Source of the DNA: Bacteroidota bacterium
GTDB taxonomy: Bacteria; Bacteroidota; Bacteroidia; Chitinophagales; Chitinophagaceae
Direction of reading: 5' to 3'
Assembly (NCBI GenBank): GCA_023415275.1
Contig: JAEZLJ010000086.1
Coordinates: 28,522-92,521, forward strand
DNA length: 64,000 nt
How positions within the stretch are numbered: position 1 is the first letter of the stretch; the number at the start of each line of letters is the position of its first letter. Below, piece after piece: positions 27,291 through 36,374 of the stretch. The notes beneath the pieces were generated by a model. The model made no database searches. It was not told the DNA's origin and saw only the letters and a program-made list of their open reading frames with translations. The translations under genes and the position numbers were made by a program.

Positions 27291-28556
27291 ATGAATGCAA
27301 CACCTTTGGCTGAACGCATGAGGCCCCGGCAACTTGACGACCTGGTAGGTCAGGAACACCTGACCGGCAAAGGCAGTATTTTAAGAACAGCCATAGAGCA
27401 CGGAAAGATACCTTCTATGATCCTTTGGGGGCCTCCGGGAACGGGCAAAACTACTATTGCTCATATCATTGCCAATACCCTTAATGTACCCTACATCCAG
27501 CTCAGCGCCATTAGTTCGGGGGTAAAGGATGTGAGGGATGCCATAGCACAGGCAAAACTGAGTTCCGGCACAATACTATTCATTGACGAGATACACCGTT
27601 TCAATAAAGGGCAACAGGATGCACTGTTGGGCGCTGTGGAGAAAGGAACCATCACACTGATAGGCGCCACCACGGAAAACCCGTCTTTTGAAGTGAACAG
27701 CGCCTTGCTTAGTCGCTGCCAGGTGTATGTACTGAAGCCTTTGGGTGAGGATGACCTGAATGCGCTTTTAAAAGAAGCCATAGCTAAAGATGAATGGCTG
27801 AAAACAAAACAGGTGGACCTGCAGGAAACAGAGGCCCTGCTGACCATATCAGGAGGAGATGCCCGTAAGCTGCTGAACCTACTGGAACTGGTAGTGGATG
27901 CTTTGTCGGGACAGAAAAAGATTGTGATCACCGACGAACAAGTAATGAACATTGCGCAGCAAAGAATCGCCCTTTATGATAAAAGTGGTGAGCAGCATTA
28001 TGATATCATTTCTGCCTTCATCAAATCTATGAGGGGCTCAGATCCTAATGGAGCCATATACTGGCTGGCGCGCATGATTGAAGGCGGTGAAGATGTGAAG
28101 TTCATTGCCAGGCGCATGGTCATCTTTGCCAGCGAGGATATAGGCAATGCCAATCCTACGGCTATAGTCCTGGCTAACTCCTGTTTTGAAGCAGTGAATA
28201 AGATAGGGTATCCTGAGTCAAGGATCATCCTGGCGCAATGCGCTACCTACCTGGCTTCCTCGCATAAGAGCAATGCCTCTTACATGGCTATTGAAGAAGC
28301 ACTGGACAAGGTGCGCAATGAGGGTGACCTGCCAGTGCCACTCCACATCAGGAATGCGCCTACAGGGCTTATGAAGAAAATGGGCTATGGAAAGAACTAT
28401 AAATATGCCCACAGCTTTGAAGGCAATTTTGCTGAACAGGAGTTTCTACCAGATGCATTGAAAGGCACTGTGTTTTATGATCCGGGAAATAATCCGCGGG
28501 AAGAAGAGCTCCGTAAATTTTTGCGCAACCTATGGAAAGACAAATACAATTATTGA
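27291..28556 (+). CDS. rarA: replication-associated recombination protein A (RarA/MgsA)
   Basis: RarA is an AAA+ ATPase related to clamp-loader subunits that acts at stalled replication forks. The 421-residue protein has Walker A GPPGTGKTT (residues about 47-55), Walker B LFIDEIHRFNKGQQDALL, sensor 1 GATTENPSFEVNSALLSR, and a C-terminal RarA-specific tetramerisation region (YDIISAFIKSMRGSDPNGA, ARRMVIFASEDIGNA). The N-terminal PLAERMRPRQLDDLVGQEHL is diagnostic. Its ATG follows a degenerate promoter box by 5 nt, so the leader may be very short. It is separated from the upstream lipoprotein gene by the repeat-rich gap. Confidence 0.96.
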   Translation: MNATPLAERMRPRQLDDLVGQEHLTGKGSILRTAIEHGKIPSMILWGPPGTGKTTIAHIIANTLNVPYIQLSAISSGVKDVRDAIAQAKLSSGTILFIDEIHRFNKGQQDALLGAVEKGTITLIGATTENPSFEVNSALLSRCQVYVLKPLGEDDLNALLKEAIAKDEWLKTKQVDLQETEALLTISGGDARKLLNLLELVVDALSGQKKIVITDEQVMNIAQQRIALYDKSGEQHYDIISAFIKSMRGSDPNGAIYWLARMIEGGEDVKFIARRMVIFASEDIGNANPTAIVLANSCFEAVNKIGYPESRIILAQCATYLASSHKSNASYMAIEEALDKVRNEGDLPVPLHIRNAPTGLMKKMGYGKNYKYAHSFEGNFAEQEFLPDALKGTVFYDPGNNPREEELRKFLRNLWKDKYNY

Positions 28557-28610
28557 CCGTAGTTACCCATTATATAATAGATTAGCAGCTTTCAAATCTT
28601 TGATCACCTC

Positions 28611-29966
28611 ATGAAAAAGTCATTATCCTTACTCCTGTTTACCATTATTGCTTCTACACAGGTATCCATTGCACAAACCATCATTCACCGCGACCCGGAA
28701 ATAGAACAAATGGTAAAGGAGATATCTGCTGACAGCCTGAAATCTTACATCATGAAAATGGTAAGCTTTGAAACCAGGAGTACCCTCAGCACCATCAAGG
28801 ATAAAAAGAAAGGCATTGGAGCCGCGAGAGAATGGGTAGTAGAGCGATTTAAAGAGTTTGCTGCCGGAAGTAGTGGCCGCATGACGGCATTTGTAGATAC
28901 GACCACCATTGCGGCTGATGGCAAGCGTGTGGATGTGCCTACCAACCTTGGCAACGCCATGGCCATATTGAAAGGCACAGACAGTACTGACAACAGGATA
29001 TACCTTATCAGCGGGCACCTGGACAGCAGGGTGACTGATGTAATGAACCGGACCAGCCAGGCACCCGGAGCCAATGATGATGGCAGCGGGGTGGCAGCCG
29101 TGATGGAATGTGCACGCATCATGAGCAAACATAGTTTTCCTGCTACTATCATTTTTGTGGCAGTGAGCGGCGAGGAGCAGGGCTTATTAGGATCAGGATA
29201 TTTAGCCGATAAGGCAAGGAAGGAGAACTGGAATATTGATGCCATGTTGAACAATGATATTGTGGGCAGCAATAACAGCAATGAGACTAACATCATTGAG
29301 AATACAAAGCTGCGCGTGTTCAGTGAAGCCTTTGCTACCACCGATACAGGAAGGATTGCCCAGAACATACGCAACATGGGTTTGGAAAATGATGGAAAGG
29401 CACGCCAGTTGGCCCGATATGTAAAAGAAACCGGCGAACGCTATGTGGACAACCTGCAGGTAGTGATGATCTACCGCAACGACCGGTTTCTTCGTGGCGG
29501 CGATCATTCTCCATTTGTGCAGAAAGGATTTGCCGCGGTGCGACTGACTGAAATGAATGAGAATTACAATCACCAGCACCAGGACCTGCGCACAGAAAAA
29601 GGCATCATTTATGGAGATCTGCCGCAGTTCATGGACTTTGAATACCTGAGAAAAAATACTGGAGTTAATCTATCTACTTTGGCCAACCTGGCAAAAGCAC
29701 CTTCTATGCCGCAGGAAGTAAAAGTGGATGTTCGCAACCTTACCAACTCCACTACCCTAAGCTGGAAGGCTCCTAAATCAGGACAAGCCAAAGGCTATTA
29801 TATTTTAATGCGGGAGACCACTTCCCCTGTATGGCAAAAGAAGATCTATACAGAAGCTTCAACAGCCACCTTACCCTATTCAAAAGACAATTATTTCTTT
29901 GCTGTGCAATCAGTAAGTGACAGCGGTAATGAAAGCCTGCCTGTTGTTCCGGGTGTTGGTCGTTAA
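28611..29966 (+). CDS. exported M28 family metallopeptidase
   Basis: The 451-residue product has a signal peptide (LLLFTIIASTQVSIAQ) and an M28 zinc aminopeptidase/carboxypeptidase domain. Putative metal ligands and the catalytic acid are all visible: His/Asp in SGHLDSR, Asp in GANDDGSG, Glu-Glu in SGEEQGLLGS, Asp in NNDIVGSN and His in GGDHSPF. The last 100 residues or so (VRNLTNSTTLSWKAP, YYILMRETTSPVW) look like a fibronectin-III-type beta domain. It has no T9SS tail, so it is probably periplasmic or outer-membrane associated. A near-match box AATCTTTG (28595-28602) lies 8 nt before the ATG. The stop codon is part of the next gene's promoter. Confidence 0.92.
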   Translation: MKKSLSLLLFTIIASTQVSIAQTIIHRDPEIEQMVKEISADSLKSYIMKMVSFETRSTLSTIKDKKKGIGAAREWVVERFKEFAAGSSGRMTAFVDTTTIAADGKRVDVPTNLGNAMAILKGTDSTDNRIYLISGHLDSRVTDVMNRTSQAPGANDDGSGVAAVMECARIMSKHSFPATIIFVAVSGEEQGLLGSGYLADKARKENWNIDAMLNNDIVGSNNSNETNIIENTKLRVFSEAFATTDTGRIAQNIRNMGLENDGKARQLARYVKETGERYVDNLQVVMIYRNDRFLRGGDHSPFVQKGFAAVRLTEMNENYNHQHQDLRTEKGIIYGDLPQFMDFEYLRKNTGVNLSTLANLAKAPSMPQEVKVDVRNLTNSTTLSWKAPKSGQAKGYYILMRETTSPVWQKKIYTEASTATLPYSKDNYFFAVQSVSDSGNESLPVVPGVGR

Positions 29967-29971
29967 ATTTG
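29964..29971 (+). promoter_or_regulatory. -7 promoter box overlapping the upstream stop codon
   Basis: TAAATTTG is a perfect TAnnTTTG match whose first three bases are the TAA stop of the M28 peptidase gene; TTG at 29944-29946 is a possible -33 element. The acetyltransferase ATG follows after 4 nt. Confidence 0.6.
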
Positions 29972-29975
29972 CGAC

Positions 29976-30422
29976 ATGTCAACACAATGGTTGCTGAAAA
30001 AATTTGAAGCATTAACTCCTTTTGAACTATACGCCATATTGCAGCTACGCAACGAAGTATTTGTAGTAGAACAAAACTGCGTGTTCCAGGATGCAGATGA
30101 TAAGGACCAGGCCTCCTGGCACCTGATGGGTATGCAGGAAAACAAACTGTCGGCTTACACCCGGCTGGTGCCCCCTGGTGTGAGCTATGCAGAACCTTCC
30201 ATTGGCCGGGTGGTTACCTCGCCTCAGGTGCGTGGCACCGGAATTGGCAAAGAGCTGATGCAGCATTCCATTGATGAATGTTACCGCCTCTTTGGCAAGC
30301 AACCGATAAAGATCGGGGCGCAGTTTTACCTGAAACAATTCTATGGCTCATTAGGCTTCGAACAGGTAAGTGATATTTACCTGGAAGATGGGATTGAACA
30401 CATCTATATGATCAAACCATAA
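29976..30422 (+). CDS. GNAT family N-acetyltransferase, ElaA-like
   Basis: The 148-residue protein matches the ElaA group of GCN5-related acetyltransferases: the N-terminal FEALTPFELYAILQLRNEVFVVEQNC, the acetyl-CoA-binding loop QVRGTGIGKELMQHSI (the R/Q-x-x-G-x-G/A motif) and the C-terminal FYLKQFYGSLGFEQVSD. These enzymes move an acetyl group from acetyl-CoA to an amine; the substrate is unknown. The gene begins 9 nt after the M28 stop, but its own perfect -7 box suggests independent, leaderless transcription. Confidence 0.92.
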   Translation: MSTQWLLKKFEALTPFELYAILQLRNEVFVVEQNCVFQDADDKDQASWHLMGMQENKLSAYTRLVPPGVSYAEPSIGRVVTSPQVRGTGIGKELMQHSIDECYRLFGKQPIKIGAQFYLKQFYGSLGFEQVSDIYLEDGIEHIYMIKP

Positions 30423-30779
30423 ATAATTCATCATATAAATTCAGAGACACCTTTTGTTTAAAATGAGGTTTCCATCTAAACTGGCTTGCTAAATTGTAAT
30501 CATCCTTCTTAACCCTTTTACACAGGTTAATAAACTAAAGGAATTTGAACAGCGTTCGCTATAGTGCTTATTTTGATGAATGTGAATAATGACTGCAAAA
30601 CCCGTGATTTACCTGTAAAATAGATAATCTACTTAAGATTCATTAGTAGTTCTACTATCGGCCTTTAGGGTTTCCTCTTGATTATTGAAATTTCTTTACT
30701 ATAGGCTTGTACATTATAATCCATGTACATACTTTAGCCAAGATATCCAAATCCTTGTTAAAACCAAAAACCCAATTCT
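30423..30779. other. intergenic region before the 30780 gene
   Basis: No ORF or RNA gene was seen in about 360 nt. The only structure noticed is an interrupted palindrome, TGTACAT (30708-30714) and ATGTACA (30723-30729), 50 nt before the next start; it has operator-like symmetry. No perfect -7 box is present. Confidence 0.5.
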
Positions 30780-31763
30780 ATGAGAACAAATGTACCAGGC
30801 GTACGTACACTAGTACTCATTCTCGCGTTAACCCTTTCTACCTTACGAAGTTTCTCCCAATCCATATCTACCGGTAACGGTAAAGTTGAAATAGGCTTAG
30901 GAATAGGCCCATTGGTATTCCTGGGAGACCTTGGTGGCAACTATGGAAAAGGAACCCGGTTTGTGAAAGATCTGAACTTCTCTACCATCAATTTGGCCAA
31001 AGGCATATTTGTTAATATATATCCTACCGAATGGTTAGGTTTTCGTGTAGCCGTGAACCAGGGCCGCCTGGAAGGCTATGACAGCGTGATACATAACAAG
31101 GGTGGCGATGAATACTTCAGGGAAAAACGTAACCTGCAGTTTCAATCACCGTTGTTTGAAGCTTACGGAGCACTGGAATTTTATCCTACTGTATTCATAG
31201 AGCAATACGATGGACTGCAAGGTAAGTTACGCCCTTATGGAGTGATAGGCTTTGGAGCTTTCAAATTCAACCCTAAAGGAAAATATTACGATCCATTTGG
31301 CAGGGCTACCTGGGTAGACCTGAAGCCATTGAGGCTGGAAGGCCAGGGAATGGCTGAATATCCAGACAGGAAGGAATACAAGCTTTGGTCATGGGAGGTT
31401 CCGATTGGAGCAGGTGTAAAATACTATGTAAAGGAAAACTTCTATGTAGGTCTTGAGCTTATGCATCGCAAATCATTTACGGATTATGTGGATGATGTAA
31501 GTACAACCTATATTGACAACGCCTTGTTTGCCAATTATCTATCACCTGAGCAGGCAGCTATGGCGAACCAGTTGTATTTCCGCGAAGGATTTAAGCCAGG
31601 AGGATCCTCTAACCGTGTGCCACCCGATGGTGAACAGCGTGGTAACCCCAAACAAAATGACAGCTTCTTTTCCACCATATTAAAGTTAGGCTGGAGATTG
31701 AATGATTCTAATTCTCCTAATGGAAGAGCAGCCCGCCAAATGCGTTGTCCTTCATTTTATTAA
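30780..31763 (+). CDS. outer-membrane beta-barrel protein (DUF6089-like)
   Basis: The 327-residue product has a signal peptide (TLVLILALTLSTLRSFSQ), then an opening strand pattern EIGLGIGPLVFLGDLGGN that I associate with DUF6089-type outer-membrane proteins. Later strands (WLGFRVAVNQGRLEGYD, LRPYGVIGFGAFKFNP, WEVPIGAGVKYYVKENFYVGLEL) alternate hydrophobic and polar residues like a small barrel. The extended Gly/Pro/Asn-rich segment before the last strand (KPGGSSNRVPPDGEQRGNP) is probably a loop. Function unknown. A 121-residue T9SS-tail-like protein gene follows by 10 nt. Confidence 0.8.
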   Translation: MRTNVPGVRTLVLILALTLSTLRSFSQSISTGNGKVEIGLGIGPLVFLGDLGGNYGKGTRFVKDLNFSTINLAKGIFVNIYPTEWLGFRVAVNQGRLEGYDSVIHNKGGDEYFREKRNLQFQSPLFEAYGALEFYPTVFIEQYDGLQGKLRPYGVIGFGAFKFNPKGKYYDPFGRATWVDLKPLRLEGQGMAEYPDRKEYKLWSWEVPIGAGVKYYVKENFYVGLELMHRKSFTDYVDDVSTTYIDNALFANYLSPEQAAMANQLYFREGFKPGGSSNRVPPDGEQRGNPKQNDSFFSTILKLGWRLNDSNSPNGRAARQMRCPSFY

Positions 31764-31773
31764 TACTGTGAAC

Positions 31774-32139
31774 ATGAAAAATAAACTAATAATAACTGCT
31801 TTACTTTTTGTTTGTTTTTCGGCAGCCAATGCCCAGGCAAGCAATTATGCTTACAACCTTAGCTCAACCAACGAAAGCAAGGCCAAGGACATTGACAGGA
31901 AAAATAACTCGGTCAGCATTAGTCCCAATCCCAGCTACACCGGCGATATCAGTGTGACATCCAAATCAGAACAGGTATTACACTTTTACATCTTTGACCT
32001 GGAAGGAACATTGATCTACCAGACTGTGTTAAAGACGAAAGAAAAGAAGGCCATTAACAGCCTGAATAAAGGCACCTACATGTTCAATGTATTTGCCAAT
32101 GATGAAAGCATTGAAGAAGGTAAATTAATAATCAAATAA
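31774..32139 (+). CDS. small exported protein consisting mainly of a T9SS type A tail-like domain
   Basis: From ATG 31774 the product is 121 residues: a signal peptide (LIITALLFVCFSAANAQ), a short polar linker, and a domain from about residue 45 (VSISPNPSYTGDISVTS, LHFYIFDLEGTLIYQT, INSLNKGTYMFNVFA, EEGKLIIK) that follows the Por-secretion tail pattern of T9SS type A clients. There is almost no cargo in front of the tail. A longer in-frame reading from 31702 overlaps the preceding gene and lacks a signal, so it is rejected. The gene follows its neighbour by 10 nt and is probably cotranscribed with it. Confidence 0.78.
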   Translation: MKNKLIITALLFVCFSAANAQASNYAYNLSSTNESKAKDIDRKNNSVSISPNPSYTGDISVTSKSEQVLHFYIFDLEGTLIYQTVLKTKEKKAINSLNKGTYMFNVFANDESIEEGKLIIK

Positions 32140-32543
32140 AAACATTTCCAATAAGTGGCAGAGAGCTTAATAAAATGCAATATCGGTTGATGAAACCTAA
32201 TCCGTTCCCTATATTCGTACGCTAAATTTTATTAATTACTTTCTGCCCTCCTTATTGGATCTTATTTCTCCCTTGAGTTCTTTTCATTGCCATAACTAAA
32301 AGCCCATACAAGCAGGGGGCTTGGTAAAATCTTATATCCGGATGAAAAAGCCAGAAAGGTTGCTTCAAAAGATTTGCTTAAATACCCTCTGCTGTATCAT
32401 GGCTTCACAGCGGTTATTCTTTATAGTTAGAAAGACTGCTTATTCCTTCAGATAGCCACTTTTAATCCATGCCTGGCAATACAGCATCGGAGGCAGGCAC
32501 ATTATAGTTTCAAATACCTGGCTACGCCCACTTATAGAAGTAC
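32140..32543. other. intergenic region between convergent genes
   Basis: About 400 nt separate the T9SS-tail gene and the 3' end of uvrA. I see no ORF, RNA gene, repeat array or convincing terminator hairpin. Confidence 0.5.
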
Positions 32544-35432
32544 CTATTTCAACTCTTCTTTCAGGAATTTGGCCGTATGGCTTTGTTTTACTTTCACCAG
32601 GTCTTCTGGCTTGCCTTCAAATAAAACCAGTCCCCCGCCTTCGCCACCTTCAGGACCAATATCAATAATATGGTCAGCCACTTTGATCACATCCATATTA
32701 TGCTCTATCACCAGCACCGTATTTCCTCTATCCACCAGTTTATTCAATACTTCCAGCAAATGATGTATGTCCTCGAAGTGCAGGCCCGTAGTTGGCTCGT
32801 CAAGAATATAAAAGGTTTTACCTGTATCCCGCTTGGCCAGTTCAGTAGCCAGCTTTACCCGCTGGGCTTCTCCTCCACTCAGTGTGACCGCTGACTGTCC
32901 CAGTGTGATGTATCCAAGGCCTACATCCTCCAGCACTTTGATCTTGCGGTAGATAAAGGGCACGGCCGCGAAAAATTCAACCGCTTCTTCCACAGTCATA
33001 TCCAGCACATCTGCAATGGACTTCCCTTTATAGCGTATCTCGAGCGTTTCTCTGTTGTATCTTTTTCCATTGCACTTTTCGCAATGCACATATACATCGG
33101 GCAGGAAGTTCATTTCTATGGTACGCAATCCACTGCCCTCGCACACTTCACAACGGCCGCTTTTTACATTGAAAGAAAAACGGCCTGCATTATAGCCACG
33201 TATCTTGGCTTCAGGTATAGAAGCGAACAAGGTCCTGATCTCAGTAAAGAAGCCGCAATAGGTAGCAGGATTACTCCTGGGCGTGCGTCCGATTGGCGAC
33301 TGGTCTATCTCGATCACCTTGTCAATATTTTCCAGGCCTGTGATCTTTTTATAGCCCAGTGCATTGAACTTGGAATTGTAACAATACTGGGATAATAGTG
33401 GATAAAGCGTTTCGTTGATCAATGTGGATTTACCACTTCCACTTACCCCGGACACCACGATCATTTTACCTAATGGAAACTTTACCGAAACATTTTTCAG
33501 GTTGTTTCCAATGGCGCCTTTTATTTCAATGCATTTACCATTACCCTTTCTTCTTTCAGCAGGCACGGCTATCTCTCTTTCACCATTCAGGAAATGGGCC
33601 GTCAAAGTGTCCTGTTTCAACACAGCCTTGGGTGTGCCCTGAGCCATAATGCGGCCACCATGAAAACCGGCCTTAGGTCCCACATCGATCAAATGGTCGG
33701 CAGCCAGCATAATGTCCTTATCGTGTTCCACCACTATCACACTATTTCCTATATCCCGCAGGTTTTGAAGAGCAGTGATCAGCCGGTGGTTATCGCGCTG
33801 GTGCAAACCAATGGAAGGTTCATCCAAAACATAGGTAATACCCTGGAGCTGTGAACCTATTTGGGTAGCCAGGCGAATACGTTGAGACTCTCCCCCACTT
33901 AAGGTGCGTGTAGGTCGGTTGAGCGATAAATAGGTAAGACCAACATCCAGCAGGAACTGCAAGCGCTCCCTGATCTCTTTAATGATCTCTTTGGCAATGA
34001 TGTTTTGCTTGCTGCTTAGCCTTGATTCGATTCCATCAAACCATTGGTGCAACTGCACCAGGTCTTTATTACTTAATTCTGCAATATTCTTTTCATCTAC
34101 CTTGAACCAAAGGCTTTCCTTTTTCAATCTTGTGCCACCACAGGTGCCGCAGGTGGTCAAAACCATAAAGGCCTCGGCCCATCTCTGGATGGCCTCACTG
34201 GTGCTTGTAGCGAACCAACGCTTTACCTGGTTCACCACTCCTTCAAAATCCCCGCTATATACGTTACCTTCTATCTGTTCATCATCGAATTGCAATTCCT
34301 CACCGGTAATGCCATCCTCTTTACCATACAACACCAGGTTGAGTGCTTTTTCAGGAAGATCTTTAATGGGCTTGTCCAGGCTGAATTTATTCTTACGTGA
34401 AAGCGTTTGTACCTGCCTGAAAATGTAAGCTTCGCGTTCTCCTCCTAATGGAGCAATACCACCTTCATTGATGCTTAAATTCTCATCGGGAATTATAGCA
34501 TTCATATCTACGGTATATACCTGGCCTAACCCTTTACAGGTAGGACATGCACCATAGGGTGAGTTGAAAGAAAAAGAATTAGGTGAGGGTTCTTCGTAAC
34601 TGATGCCTGTATCCTCGCACATCAACTGGCGGCTATAAGCAGCTTCTCCATATTTAGAGAGTGATGACTTCTGGCCTTCAGCTTCATACATTACAAACAT
34701 CAGGTCCTTACCCAGGCGCAACGAATCCTGAACGCTTTGGCTGATGCGCGTTCGCATGTCTTTGGTTACTTTCATACGATCCACAACCAACTCGATGTCA
34801 TGAATCTTGTAACGGTCCACCTGCATCTTGGGCGTAAGATCTTTTACTTCACCATCAATCCTTACTTTCAAATACCCTTTCTTTCTTACCTCTTCAAACA
34901 GTTCGCGGTAGTGACCTTTGCGGCCTCTTACCAACGGCGCAAGCAGCGTAATTTTATAACCATCAAATCTTTTGAAAATATTGTTCACTATCTCGTCTTC
35001 ACTCCATCGAACCATTTTCTTCCCTGTGTTATAGGAATAGGCATCACTGGCCCTGGCAAACAACAGGCGGAGGAAATCATATACTTCAGTAACCGTACCC
35101 ACTGTGGATCGGGGGTTCTTGTTGGTGGTCTTTTGCTCTATGGAAATGACGGGTGATAAACCTGTGATCTTATCAACATCGGGTCTCTCCATCTCTCCTA
35201 TGAACTGGCGTGCATAGGCACCAAAAGTTTCCATATACCTACGCTGGCCTTCAGCATAAATGGTATCAAAGGCAAGGGAGGATTTACCACTGCCACTGAT
35301 GCCGGTGATCACCACCAGCTTATTTTTAGGAATAGCGATATCTACATTCTTCAGGTTGTGTTCTTTTGCACCAAATACTTCTATAAACTCTTCAGGCGCA
35401 TCTGCACCTCCAGGCGACAATTTATTTTTCAT
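32544..35432 (-). CDS. uvrA: excinuclease ABC subunit A
   Basis: UvrA is the damage-sensing ATPase of nucleotide excision repair. The 962-residue protein has the full layout: Walker A GISGSGKSSLAFDT near residue 45, the UvrB-binding and insertion region, the first zinc module (CPTCKGLG and a later CGTCGG), signature LSGGESQRI, a second Walker A GVSGSGKSTLI near 665, the second zinc finger (CEVCEGSG, CEKCNGKRY), a second signature LSGGEAQRVKLA and Walker B FYILDEPTTGLHF. The start has a variant -7 box TATCTTCG (35457-35464, minus), the same octamer as before fabH. A second UvrA paralogue lies at the right edge of the window. Confidence 0.97.
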   Translation of the reverse strand: MKNKLSPGGADAPEEFIEVFGAKEHNLKNVDIAIPKNKLVVITGISGSGKSSLAFDTIYAEGQRRYMETFGAYARQFIGEMERPDVDKITGLSPVISIEQKTTNKNPRSTVGTVTEVYDFLRLLFARASDAYSYNTGKKMVRWSEDEIVNNIFKRFDGYKITLLAPLVRGRKGHYRELFEEVRKKGYLKVRIDGEVKDLTPKMQVDRYKIHDIELVVDRMKVTKDMRTRISQSVQDSLRLGKDLMFVMYEAEGQKSSLSKYGEAAYSRQLMCEDTGISYEEPSPNSFSFNSPYGACPTCKGLGQVYTVDMNAIIPDENLSINEGGIAPLGGEREAYIFRQVQTLSRKNKFSLDKPIKDLPEKALNLVLYGKEDGITGEELQFDDEQIEGNVYSGDFEGVVNQVKRWFATSTSEAIQRWAEAFMVLTTCGTCGGTRLKKESLWFKVDEKNIAELSNKDLVQLHQWFDGIESRLSSKQNIIAKEIIKEIRERLQFLLDVGLTYLSLNRPTRTLSGGESQRIRLATQIGSQLQGITYVLDEPSIGLHQRDNHRLITALQNLRDIGNSVIVVEHDKDIMLAADHLIDVGPKAGFHGGRIMAQGTPKAVLKQDTLTAHFLNGEREIAVPAERRKGNGKCIEIKGAIGNNLKNVSVKFPLGKMIVVSGVSGSGKSTLINETLYPLLSQYCYNSKFNALGYKKITGLENIDKVIEIDQSPIGRTPRSNPATYCGFFTEIRTLFASIPEAKIRGYNAGRFSFNVKSGRCEVCEGSGLRTIEMNFLPDVYVHCEKCNGKRYNRETLEIRYKGKSIADVLDMTVEEAVEFFAAVPFIYRKIKVLEDVGLGYITLGQSAVTLSGGEAQRVKLATELAKRDTGKTFYILDEPTTGLHFEDIHHLLEVLNKLVDRGNTVLVIEHNMDVIKVADHIIDIGPEGGEGGGLVLFEGKPEDLVKVKQSHTAKFLKEELK

Positions 35433-35596
35433 AATGTAAGCTCCACAGCTAAAAAGCGAAGATACGCAGCCCTTTTATTTTGCTAAATATTTTAACAATA
35501 GGCCTGCCGGCCAAAATTTATTTTTTGGGTTTTTAAAATTTGGCACAGTATTACGTAAGTAGGGCGAAAACCTTTCCCAAATAAAAAGTTTTACGT

Positions 35597-36196
35597 ATGA
35601 AAAACACCATTTTTCTATTTATTGCAGCACTGTTTATCACAGCGTCTGTTAATGCCCAATCAACTGTAGATTCTATCAGAGCAAAGTATACGCTTCAGCC
35701 TATGCCTGAGGCATTAACACTTGAAAAAGCCTTCCCTGTTCTGGGTACTTATCATCTAACTACTGATACTACCAGCACCATTACTGTAACTATGGATTCA
35801 GCCAGTAAAGGTATGGTTTGGGTAGAAGGTTTGCCGCAGGGTAAGATCAAAGCTTTCCTGAAGCAATCGCCTGCTACTTATAGAATTACAGCTCAAAAAA
35901 CTGAAAGCGGAACAAGTGTACCAGAAGGAACTTTAATTTTTGATCCTTCTACCAACACATTGAATGTTGCCATTGGTAAAGCTTATAATGAAGCCAACCC
36001 TGGTGAGATCTTCGGAACATTAACTGATGCGGCAGCCACTGCTAATGCTGATGTTGCCAACACAGGTACCCAAGTAAAAGTGAAAACAAAAACGAAGGAT
36101 TCTAAATCCAAGGCTAAGGTGGTATTTTATTCAGCCACTAAAGTAGATCAGAACACAACAACAACAGGTACACTACAGCCACAGGGCCAGCAGTAA
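35597..36196 (+). CDS. exported protein of unknown function
   Basis: I do not recognise this 199-residue product. A signal peptide (IFLFIAALFITASVNAQ) is followed by a beta-rich Thr/Ser/Ala-rich region (LGTYHLTTDTTSTITVTMDSA, MVWVEGLPQGKIKAFL, ATYRITAQKTESGTSVPEG) and a C-terminal tail rich in Lys and Thr (VKVKTKTKDSKSKAKV) ending in Thr/Gln repeats. No T9SS tail, lipobox or membrane helix is visible after the signal. It may be periplasmic or surface-bound. A terminator lies 36 nt after the stop, so it is a single-gene unit. Confidence 0.75.
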   Translation: MKNTIFLFIAALFITASVNAQSTVDSIRAKYTLQPMPEALTLEKAFPVLGTYHLTTDTTSTITVTMDSASKGMVWVEGLPQGKIKAFLKQSPATYRITAQKTESGTSVPEGTLIFDPSTNTLNVAIGKAYNEANPGEIFGTLTDAAATANADVANTGTQVKVKTKTKDSKSKAKVVFYSATKVDQNTTTTGTLQPQGQQ

Positions 36197-36231
36197 TCCT
36201 GGATCAAGATAGTCTTCTCGGTAAATAGGAT

Positions 36232-36260
36232 AGAGGTTGCTTTTGCAGCCTCTTTTCTTT
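36232..36260 (+). terminator. terminator after the 35597 gene
   Basis: AGAGGTTGC pairs with GCAGCCTCT (one G-U pair) around a TTTT loop, followed by TTTTCTTT. Confidence 0.8.
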
Positions 36261-36374
36261 TATACAGCACTGTATCGATTATTTCATTTCTGAAACTGTT
36301 AACACAATTCTTAAAATTTTCATAATGAATCAATTGGGTATGGAGTTTGGAAAATGGATAGCAAATAAAACTTT

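Noticed and set aside
27099..27359. 86-residue minus-strand open frame
   Set aside because: It spans the 11-bp array and the conserved start of rarA, and has no signal or motif.
28745..29377. 210-residue minus-strand open frame
   Set aside because: It lies wholly antisense within the M28 peptidase gene, whose metal-binding motifs are intact.
35540..35557. TTTGGCAC resembling a sigma-54 -24 element before the 35597 gene
   Set aside because: The matching TTGC element at -12 is absent at the required distance.
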